Origin: Dryomyza anilis
Taxonomy: Eukaryota > Arthropoda > Insecta > Diptera > Dryomyzidae
Length of the DNA stretch: 64,000 nt
NCBI GenBank assembly: GCA_951804985.1
Contig: OX638132.1
Location: forward strand, 13,931,529-13,995,528
Reading direction: 5' to 3'
Both the position numbers and the translations under genes were made by a program. Below the pieces are notes generated by a model, which was not told the origin of the DNA, ran no database searches, and saw only the letters and a list, made by a program, of their open reading frames with translations. This document shows positions 11,183-21,940 of the stretch, one piece after another (positions within the stretch are counted from its first letter, which is position 1; each line of letters opens with the position of its first letter).

Positions 11183-14100
11183 TGGATCTTAGTTAAATGA
11201 ATAAGAAAGATATATATTCCAAATATGATATAAGCGATCAATATTTTTTTTTTGTGTTCTGAACCATTTCTATTTCCGTTTATTTGACATATACAACTTT
11301 GTAGATTATATTGATCTATGTTCAGAAAATATTGCACAAAACGATCTAAATCGAATTATTATTATCTGATTAGTAGAGAATCGTCAATTTTTTGATTTGC
11401 ACACACTTGCGAATTTTGTTTGAGTCGTTTACCCACGACTCAAGGTAAAAAAGCTTGTCGGACTAGTTTGAACAGCTCATTAGTATTGTCGATTGGTTCG
11501 CACATGCAGAGAGACGTCATCAGTCGTTACCACAAATCATTAATATGCTGCAGAGATGACGATCGAACAATGATGGATCATGGATTGATTGGGTCTGAGC
11601 ATCGTAGCGTACATTACGGAAAACTATTAAAACGAAACAGAATTTAAAGCAACATTTAAATGATTGAGAATTCGATTTTTTTTCAGCTTCTGATTTCAGT
11701 TTGTTTTGTTGTTGTTAAAATAATTATACGAGTCTTTTAACTTCCCGTAACGTGAGATTCAAAATTTTCGTTAAGAAGCAAAACACAACAACTACCTTTT
11801 AGAAATTTCAATTATTATTTTATATAAATGTCTTAATAAAGCGGACAATTTCTAATCATGGAGCAGAGTTTTTGTATGTAATGTTTAGAATATCTGAATT
11901 CATCGAATGGTTTTAAAAATGTTCAAATACATCAACAACTTTTCAAATTATTAGGCAATTAACTTAACAACTGTGCTTTTTATAAATGTTTTGTTTTACT
12001 ACTATATGGTTCGTTTTACTTCTACAACTCGATTTGTTTCAGACTATTTGCGAATATGCGAAGCAAGTTATACCTGCTTGGTAGCATTAATAATCTCAGG
12101 AAGTACCCCAAAGAGTCATTTCTTTTTTGCAATCTTCCAGATATTATTTTAAGTTTTTATTTTATTTATTTTTTTGGCAAATCATTCAGTTGAATTTGAT
12201 GTAAATACTTTCAAGTTATTTGGTCATTAATTAGCATTAAATTCATGTCTAACATGTTTCGGACACGTATTCGTTGAATATGCATATCAGACAGATGTTT
12301 GTGCTGATCTCGGGTGGTATCTGAGGAATGCGTCAATATTTACGCGATACCATCATCAATTAGCGGGTAGATTCTAAAACGCAAATGAAGGCACATTTAG
12401 TCAACCGCTAGCGATCTTTACTATCTATTTGTGCTTGATACTGCTCGGTAATCAAAGGTGTTTTGTTCGGTATTTAGTTTAGGAATTGTTTTATTGCGGG
12501 GCGCCACCTATTTGCTTTTTCTTTTAGAACTATTTGTCTGCTTATTTAATGACTGGCATTTCTTTATTTTATTTACCGGTTTTCACAATATTGTAAATAC
12601 TTTAAATTATTGATATATGGAGTGACGTCAAATATGAGTAGATTATCATATATTCTTGGTATGCTTTGTATGTTGTTATTATGAACCGATTTACGGTTCT
12701 ACAGGTTTTGAGTTTTAACATCTATCAAATTTTATCACAAATTTGCAGCGTTATTTTAATGGGATATCTATTAAATTATATATGCATATTAATGCGAAAA
12801 TAATAAAACATTTTATAACTTTTGGTGGTATGTATTTAAAAAAATATATTTGGAAATAATTTAATTTTGTTTTTTCGAACTTGTTTTATGTAGTATGCGA
12901 CATTAACATTTTATTGATTTTTATTATATTAAATTAAAAACTTAATTGAAAACAGGGACCGCAAAGAATTCGGAACCGGAATCGGAACCTTTATTAAAAA
13001 AAATTGTGGTGCCACACCGAAATCGGAACCCACTTAAGTTTTTGGTTGGAACCGCTATTTTAATAACATTGGAACCAGAACTGGAACCGATATTTTAGTC
13101 CCTGTCAGTGACTACAAAAAAAATCGAAATAAGTACAGTTTTGATATTTGAAACCGGAATTCGGAACCGTTTTAAATAAAATTTACTGTTGTCAACTCTA
13201 TGCTTGAAAATCAAATGAATGCATTGCTCACAATAACAAAGTACCAAGTACTGTCAAAACAAAACACAAGCAAAACAAAACTGCAGTGAAGAAGTCTATG
13301 AAGATGTGCAATAAAAATTCAAATACTGAAATGAACTGCTTGCGACACCGAGTACATATATAGTATTTTTTCAAGTGTGCAACAAAAAGTTGAATTTTGC
13401 TGTACGGTGTATTTTTTGCACGGTGAATTTTGCTGTCCCTTTTTGATATATATGGTTTTGAAAATCTGAACAAACTATTGTGTAGCAAAAACTCCAAATA
13501 TTATAAATCCGTTCGCTGTTTAAAAATACAACGTTTAGTTTTTTTATAAAAATCGCCAAATTTGCATAAAATTTATGTTGTAAAAATTAAAAAAATGAAT
13601 AATTTTTTTTTTGGAACACCTTCACCTTTTTAAACTATTTTTTTTTCGTAAATTATAAAAGTGACCCTTGCACTTTCATATTAAAAGAAAATAATTTCAA
13701 AATTATTTGTAAATCTTTATAAAATGCAAATTATTTATAACAGTTAAAATCAAAAAATTCTCAAACTTTAATAGAATAAATCTTTGTTAGCTATCCTGAC
13801 CTATCCAAGCTAATTGGTATCAAAATAAAGTGCAGAATGTCTACTTTTTATTTCTGTAAAATGCACTTGCGACCCCGAAAATTCTTACCACTTTTGTGTC
13901 TTAACCCAAAAAACAGCCAAATTTTAGAGCATTTTACTGACCCAAAAAAGAATTGCATAGTTTCAGGCACATCTTTATGGAGTTGAGTTTCTTAGAAATT
14001 CTTATAGTAAAATATGCTCCTAAAAAATTCTATAGTTTTTTTGTACAAAAAGTGTTAAAAGATTAACAAAAGAAATAGAAAGAAAAAAACAAACAAGTGT

Positions 14101-14350
14101 CAATAATTAGTTTTGTTTTTATTAATTTTTTATAAAATAAATCATAATGTTATTATGTTTAGGCCTGTGAGATCTGATCTGACTTTATAATTATATTAAA
14201 TAAAAAAGAAAGCATATAGAATATCCCACCAAATTTTAAGTGAAGAGTTGAAAATAAATTGTGAATAAATTGAAAGATTTCTTTTTAAGAAAATTATGAG
14301 AATATTACTAAATCGATATGGTTCTTAATGATGTTAAAAAACGATTTTTC
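11183..14350. other. intergenic AT-rich DNA with a dispersed repeat
   Basis: No gene recognised. 12945-13175 carries degenerate GGAACCGGAATCGG-type sequence. 13197-13355 is one copy of a roughly 160-bp dispersed repeat whose inverted partner is at 42727-42895. Short ORFs here have no family resemblance. Confidence 0.5.
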
Positions 14351-15321
14351 AACGCATTTCGAGCAGGGATTGAAACCTAAACAAATAACGGTTTCGATTT
14401 CGGTTTTTTCCACGTTTTGGTTTCGGTTTTAAGTTTTTATAACGAAACGGTTTCGGTTTTGATTTCGGTTTTTGTATAAAATTTCTTTTTTCCATATTTT
14501 TCATTGTCTTCATCGAAAAACTTGGCGTAAAGTGGGACATGGGGTAATGTGGGAAATTGCAATTTGTGGACATGTTTTTGCACTTAAAATAAGAAAACCA
14601 ATCGTCAAGAGCTTCCTAATATGACATCAACTTTTTCATCCATAAATATCTTTTTTACTTTTTTTTGAAACTTTTTGTTTAAATTATCGAAGATTTGAAA
14701 TACTGAAATACAAATAATTTAACATACTTTATGTATGTTCAAATTGTGATATTGGGGTAAAGTAAAAATAATTTTCTGGAGCAAAGTGGAAACGTAATTT
14801 AAACAATGTTTGTTGTAATTTTATTGAAAATATTGTATTATGTGAATTATTTATATTATTTCGCCAAGAAAAAACTTCAATCGCTACCAAAAACCAATGA
14901 AAACTTTGACTTTACCTGAGATATGATCTGAATTGCAGAACAGTGCCGAGAAGCGGACCTTGAACAAGAGCAACAAAAATACATCGGTAATATTCTTAAA
15001 CTTCATAAAAAAAAGAAAAAGAATTCTATTCTATCCATAGAAGCCAATAAATTTCAACAATTCAGTAAACCGCAATTGACGAATTTGCACTTTATTTTTT
15101 GTATTTTCTTAATATTTTTCCAATTTTTTCTTGCTTAACCAATATTTTTTTATTACCTTATTATATTTTTTTATCCTTAATATATACATATGTCCGAAAT
15201 TGAGGTGTTTTAAAAAATCACTCAAAAATCAATCAAAAGACTTATAAATAGTATTCTGTTAATACAAACAGTTAGATCAAGATCCAGTCTATATATAGGA
15301 CCTTTTTAAAGAAATGATCTT

Positions 15322-15566
15322 TTCAAAACGTGTCCCACTTTACCCCAGACTCTCCTATATATTTTACTAATACAATAAATAAAAAATCAATATCATTAAA
15401 ATTTGAATCATTTAAAAAAAAATGTGCTTGCTGTGTCCCACGTGTCCCCGTGTTTCAAAACGTGTCCCACTTTACCCCAGACTCTCCTATATATTTTACT
15501 AATACAATAAATAAAAAATCAATATCATTAAAATTTGAATCATTTAAAAAAAAATGTGCTTGCTGT
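15322..15566. repeat. tandem duplication, 131-bp period
   Basis: TTCAAAACGTGTCCCACTTT begins both copies (about 15322 and 15453). Both continue through CCAGACTCTCCTATATATTT to a poly(A) run and TGTGCTTGCTGT. The open frame across the junction is a consequence of duplication. Confidence 0.88.
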
Positions 15567-15989
15567 TGTTTTGGAATATTTTATTTTGGGGACTCCAATG
15601 TCTATTAAATGACATTTAGACATGCCTTGTACTTAAGGTCTTCTGTATAAAATATGTTTTTCTGTTTCTTTTTATACTTTTTTAAAAACTGTTTTAAACT
15701 GGTATAAAATCGAAACTGTTTATTTCGGTTTTGGATATCGGTTTATTTCTGATTTTCGTATAACGGTTTCGGTTTTAAAAATGAAACGGTTTTAAACGGA
15801 TATCGGTTTCAGTTACGGTTTCAGTCCTTGAGTTCGTGTGAAATGGTATAACTCGAGCAGAAATATGAAACCATTCTTGTTAAAAAATGAAAAGTGGTTA
15901 AGATGTAATATACAATTTTTCAAATGTACGCAAACGTGTCTGAAGAGTTTCAACCTGGAACGTCTTCGCTTAGACGCTGTTATATGGTA

Positions 15990-16490
15990 GACCGCTTGTA
16001 AATGTTAAAACACGTTAAGAAGAAAATTAAAAGAGGTCTATACTTAAAACTTTGTATTTTTAGTGAAATCATATATAAGTATAAAATATGTTAATATGGT
16101 TTCATTTTTTTCATTCGGGTACGCTCACACATTATATGAAAATGATATAATTCACATAATCTGCGTCCGTCCAATTGTACACGTAAAACAAGTTAAGAAG
16201 AAAACCAAAAGAGCTACATACTTAAAACTTTGGATTTTTATTTAATGCGTAAGTAAGAATAAAATATGTTAAAATGGTTTCATTATTTTAACGGGTACGC
16301 CCACTATATATCAATTTCATTTAATGTGCGTCCGTCCGCTTGTAGAAAACACGTTAAGAAGAAAACTAGAAGAGCTATATACTTAAAACTTTGGATTGTT
16401 AGTGCTTACATAAATAAGTATAAAGTATGAAAAAGTGGTTTCATTTCATTAACGGATACACGCACTATACATCCATGTCATAATTAGACG
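15990..16490. repeat. three-unit tandem repeat, about 160-178 bp per unit
   Basis: ACACGTTAAGAAGAAAA-like starts occur at about 16010, 16188 and 16348. Each is followed by ATACTTAAAACTTTG, TAAAATATG and TGGTTTCAT, and then by GCGTCCGTCC or related sequence. The units are diverged by many substitutions, so the array is old. Confidence 0.75.
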
Positions 16491-17629
16491 TATATTCCGG
16501 CGGTTATAACATTTTTTTGAAAAAATTTAAATTCGCAAAATATATTAAATATGATCCACAATAAGAACAAAAATTATACAAAAAAAAACTTCATTCAATT
16601 ATCTCTATTGGTTCCAAAATTATTGACTTTTTTCCGAAAACATACACTTTTTGACCACTGTGCGGTGTAATAGTTCTAATTTTTTCCCCTAGTAAATTAA
16701 TATCACCCGATTATTCTGGTGTTATACATAAAATATTTGCATAGTTTTAGGCATCTGTTAAGTGATGTAAAAGTGTATGTATTTGCTAAAACAAATATTT
16801 TCAAATACAGCCATCGTAAAAAAAACATAGTACTTATATTAAAAAAAAAATTTATTTTTTTCTTTAAGTTCTAAATTTTTCGAACAATTGAAAAAATATT
16901 ATGAACAAATTCATCAATATAACAATTCAAATTCATTGTATGGAATATTTTGTTCATATATCTAATGAATACATTCATTAATATGTCATTTAATGAACGG
17001 TGGTATCAATATGATGAATCTGGTAGTTGGTGAAAAATTTATAATATTTATGAATAAATTCATCATATTGAAGAATTTTTTTTTCTGTGAATCAATATAT
17101 GGTATGTCTATGGCACATTTTGTTGAGTAGTATTATTTGATGGAAAATGTACAAGATGTCTGATGTTTTCACACGATTTTGTATTACACTGTGCGCACCC
17201 ATTTTGCCACCAAGAATAATGGCGTTTTCCGTTTTTTCCCTACACGTCCAGTTTCAAGGATATTTGACAAAAACGAAAAACCACGTTTTTGAGAATTCTA
17301 TTGTTGGTAAGCGTTGATTATAATGTCAGACTTATTTTTATTTTATTCAAAACATGCATAACAGAACACAAATTATATGTACATATCAATTTTTTAAATT
17401 CCTTTAACAGGACCTGAGATATGAAGCAAAAATGACTCATTTTTAGGCTAAAAATAGACCCATTTTTGAGCACTTGTTTCTCAATATCCAGTTGAGCACC
17501 ATTCTTGTGCTTTGCATTATAACTTAGCAAATCTCATAGATTTTAATCCTGTTTTATTCAAAAAAATCGTAAATGTCAAAATTGGGCATACGAATTAAAA
17601 AAAGTGAAAAGTTTTAGAAAATAAAATAA

Positions 17630-18428
17630 AAACGAGTTGGGAAAGTTAGGTCACATGGGTAAGTTCGGTCACATGTGGCGGATTTTTATAGTCGGTCGGG
17701 CCCGACTATGGAATACCCTACACCTTTGGTGGGGATATTAACCCTCTGAATATTATTCATATATCAGAAATTTACGTCTTATATCCCCATAAATTAAAAA
17801 ATTATATAAAGTATAAAAAACTAAAAAAAAAATATGAAAAATGTAATTGGGGGACCACGCCTATATTTAAAATTTTGAAAGGCAAATATTTCATAGATTT
17901 GATTTTAATAATTTACGGATCAAATTTCCACTATGAAAACCCGGGAAATAATGAAAAAAAAAGTGGGCGGATCACGCCCATTTTTTAACCACATATTTTT
18001 AGGTGAATTCTAACAATACGTTTTAAATTTTATAACTATACATTGAATACTTTTCGAGTTATTAGTCCCGAAACAGTTATATAAAATTGACTTGTATGGG
18101 CGGTGGGCGTGTCCGTTGACCGATTTGGCTCATTTTCAAACTCGGTTCCTACTTTTGGCTAAAATATATTGAGACGAAATTTCATCGCATTCTGATCAGT
18201 ATTTCTCAAGTTATTCTGTATTCGGACAGCAAGACAGCAAGACGGCAAGACAGCAAGACAGAAAGACAGCAAGACGGACAGACAGACAGACGGACATGGC
18301 TAAACGGACTCGGGTAGTGATGCTGATCAAGAATATATATACTTTTCCATACCGGACACGCCTCCTAAGGGGCGTTACAATATATGCACAAAGTTAATAT
18401 ACCCTGTACCTCATAGGTGTAGGGTATA
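17630..18428 (-). mobile_element. 'TATACCCTACACC' repeat, copy B, nested in the foldback element
   Basis: Reverse-complement counterpart of 3414-4191: AAACGAGTTGGGAAAGTTAG at the left edge and CCTCATAGGTGTAGGGTATA at the right. Its (GTCT)n tract has become GACAGCAAGACAGCAAGAC-like. Confidence 0.82.
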
Positions 18429-18463
18429 ATTATTATGCATAATAAATTCGTAGAAATATTATT

Positions 18464-18695
18464 AATTCGTATTTTTTTTACTCTTTTACAATATTATTGT
18501 GGTAAGGGAGATAGTTGGGTCAAATTTATCAATTCATTGATCCTCTTGATACCAGATATAAATCCTGATTCATAATAATATTTTACAAATATGAAAACCC
18601 ATAACCGGTATCTAAAGGTCCAATGAATTGATAAATTTGACCCAACTATCTTCCTCACCACAATAATATTGTAAAAGAGTAAAAAAAACGTACGA
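18464..18695. repeat. hairpin-forming inverted repeat, about 95-bp arms
   Basis: The left arm (18464-18562) with CAATATTATTGTGG and GATAGTTGGGTCAAATTTAT is matched in reverse by the right arm (18596-18695), with a spacer of about 35 bp. It lies inside the larger foldback element. Confidence 0.85.
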
Positions 18696-19199
18696 GTTTT
18701 ATTTTTAAAAACTTTTATTTTTTTTATTTTGTATGCCCAATTTTGACGTTTACGATTTTTTTGAAAAAAACAGAATTGAAATATTTGAGATTTGCTAACT
18801 TATAATGTAAAGCACAAGAATGGTGTACAACTGGGAACAGAGAAACAAATGCTCAAAAATGTGTCTTTTTTTAACACAAAAATGAGACCTTTTTGCATCA
18901 TATCTCAGGTCCTGTTAAAGGAATTTTGAAAATTGATATATACATATAATTTGTGTTCTGTTATGCATGTTTTGCATAAAATAAAAATTAGTCTGACATT
19001 ATAATCATCGCTTACCAACCTTTAGAATCCTCAAAAACGTGGTTTTTCGTTTATCTCAAATATCATTGAAACTACGTGTAGGGAAAAAAAAGAAAACGCC
19101 ATTGTTCTTAGAATGTCCAAATCCATAAGAATATGCAACATTTATTTCTGGTGTCGAAATGTGCGCACAGTGTTATTAACAACAGATTTGTTACGATAA

Positions 19200-20350
19200 C
19201 AATTAGAATTTTTTTTAAATTAACGTGACGAATCCTGTGGCAATAACAACAATATCTTTTTAATATAAAATAAATTCAACAGGAAATTTGTCAAGGCTGT
19301 TGTTGTTGATAGCAGAACATTTCTTTTTAGTGTACATCAGGCAATTTCGAATATATAGAACTTCAAAATTGATCAGAAATAGTAAATAAAAAATGTTAAA
19401 CTTAAAAGCATATTTTATTTCTTAAGCCACGTGAGGTTATACAGTGTCGCACATGTTGAGCGGTTTCAAGTGATTATGAAACTGACGTCACCGCATTATC
19501 AGCAAATAGGTAGGGTGAAAAAAAAACAGGAACAGTGGACTCATTTTTTTTTTTTTTGGTAGATTAACATGTAGAAAATTTAAAACATCAGAGCATCTTC
19601 ATTGAATTTTAGGTTTTTTTCCATTGATAACCAATTAAAGCAAAATTAACAAAAATAAAACAAATACAAAATAGGCTATATAATAAAATATAACTAAATT
19701 GATACGTCATTTCTTTTTATATTTTATTTTTATAAATTTATTATATTATTTTCTATACTTTGAAACAAACAGCTTAAACATATCACAAATACCACCTAAT
19801 GGCTATGTATGCATGCAATGTATATGTGTGTGTGTATATGTTAAAACCTGTAATTATAAATACATATAACTCTCGTGATCGATAATTATTATCTTCTATT
19901 CAAAACGATTTCTCAAATAGGCATCATTTTTTAATTACTCAAGAGTATTGATTTAGTTTTTTTATTATTATAAAGTAATGTTAAAAAATGAATTTGAAAT
20001 TTTAGAGCCTTGCCATATTTGAATGTAAAAATAACAGAATTTTATAAATGTACTTTTTAATATAAAAACCTTTAAGTAAGGTTAGGTCAAATAGGAAATT
20101 TTGAAGTAGAGAAATTTGGATAGTTTGTATGAATTATGAAAGTTTTAGTCAGACTAAACCGATTATAAATACCACCCACACATATTTGATAATATGTACG
20201 GTTACCTTTAAAAGTAGTCCCGAGGGTTTACGAATTCTGAAAATAACTGCAAACTTGTAATCTTGATAGAATATATTTTCATTTGAGTACAATATGTGCG
20301 AATGTGCAATACCCACTTTCTGTATTTCGAAACGATCGTCGAAAATCGTT
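19200..20350. other. intergenic AT-rich DNA, nothing recognised
   Basis: No coding, RNA or clearly bounded mobile element seen. There is a (TG)n/TA-rich patch near 19815-19840. Confidence 0.4.
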
Positions 20351-20357
20351 AAACAAC

Positions 20358-20545
20358 TTTGATTTTTTTTTTCGGAATATCTACTAAGATCCACAACACT
20401 CAGACAGACTGTATCCATTGTACTGTGAAATCTATTCCCTACGTTTTGTGGATAATATTACCACGAGCGCTCATGCTCAATCCGGGATTCGAACCTGAGA
20501 CCTTTAGAATGCAAGTTCAGCACGCTACCTCTGGACTGCTGAAGC
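20358..20545 (-). mobile_element. tRNA-derived SINE, family B
   Basis: On the minus strand a tRNA-like head carries an A-box-like GTAGCGTGCTGA and a perfect B box GGTTCGAATCC (plus-strand 20483-20493). The body ends GTGGATCTTAGTAGATATTC followed by a poly(A) tail. The same 3' end occurs at 30525-30557 on the plus strand. The acceptor stem is not intact, so it is not called as a functional tRNA. Confidence 0.65.
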
Positions 20546-21940
20546 CTGTTACTTTACTTTTAAAACACGGAGACAGGGTTATATCCATTGTGCTGTGACC
20601 CAGTTCTCTGGTTTTTAATGATATTTCTTAGATTCATTATTAAATTATTTTAAATTAATTATTTTAAATACAGAAATATGCTCTAAATGTACCGAATTCC
20701 GTTTTTTTTTGCACCACAAGTCGGTTTCGTGCAAAAAACATTATTTTTATATATTTAAGCAAAAAATTTTACTTTGTGCGGTATTAAGAAAAATTCATCA
20801 ATTCACCATGCCCATTTTTAATAACAAACAGCGTAGGTATATAAGTAATCCAAATTAGAAAATTTATTGATCTTGCTTTTTAAGTTTTCCCGTAACCCGT
20901 AAAGATCATGCTGATCAAGAAAATGTATTATTTTCCAGATGTGACAGATGTGTCCTCCTTCTGTGTATTACAAACAGCGTATATACCCTTTTACTCTTTG
21001 TGTAGGGTATAATAAATGTACATTATCCCATTAGTTTTCAAGATATATGGTTCTAAACTTACAAAATTTGTTTTTTATTTACTACTTTTGTTTTATTTCT
21101 TTTAGTACTAAGGACTTAATGAGAAAAAATGAAAATGATTTAAATTTTTCTATAATATTTTTAATACGTGGGTCGCCAAGTACTTTTCAATGGGGTACGG
21201 ATACTATTGAAAAATTTGATCGATATTCAGAAAAAAGTATATGAAACAATTACTATAAAAAAGTAATAATATAAAACACAAGAGGTAAAATAAATGCGGG
21301 AAATTACATCGTAGGTCTATTAGCAATATTTGGCGATCCAATTTTCGATATTCCGCGGTCCGCCTGATGCTGGTTCCTAGTCTAAACTGATGATACTTTC
21401 TCTCTGTTATATGTTTTACTTTTAGAAAAATGCTCATATGTGGAGGTGTCTGTTAAAGAAATGTTTTATTTATTTGTAGAGTAGTGCTATTTATTTCTGA
21501 AACATATTTGGAAATCTTTTGGAATTTTTTAAATTTGAAATTTATTTTATTTTTTGTTTACACACATAGCCATACATCATCATTAAATACACTTACGTAG
21601 CTAAACAAATTTAAACATTATTTTATTTAATATATATATTAAATTCTGCATTAAAGTAAAGATTTATGTTTCTGTTTAAAAAGTATGTTTACAAATTAAT
21701 CAATACGTATAAAGTGCGTTATTGAGGCACATACCGTGTACAATTTTTTAAAGCTTTAAACAAAAGTACATTTTTTCTATATATTTTTAAAACTTCAAGT
21801 ATGTTTAAATATCACACGGCATGTGTAAATAGACGCATTATTAATAAAATTATAATAAAATAATTATAGCATTAATAGCAAAAACGTTCTTAACTCATTG
21901 CTGTTGCTCTAGCTCTAGCTTCTAGTTCTACCAGCATCTT

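Larger units (their letters stand above)
17187..19172. mobile_element. 2-kb foldback-like element with about 450-bp inverted arms, TTA duplication
   Basis: Both ends are CACTGTGCGCAC in inverted orientation, flanked by TTA (17184-17186 and 19173-19175). The left arm (17187-17629) and right arm (about 18696-19172) are diverged inverted copies; the right arm has about 40 bp extra near its end. Between them sit a copy of the TATACCCTACACC element (17630-18428) and a smaller hairpin (18464-18695). No transposase is visible. Superfamily is undecided: CACTG ends with a 3-bp duplication suggest CACTA-like, but this is only suggestive. Confidence 0.8.

Noticed and set aside
20483..20536. tRNA gene with a perfect B box
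   Set aside because: The acceptor stem does not pair convincingly and a SINE-like body with poly(A) tail follows; called as SINE family B.
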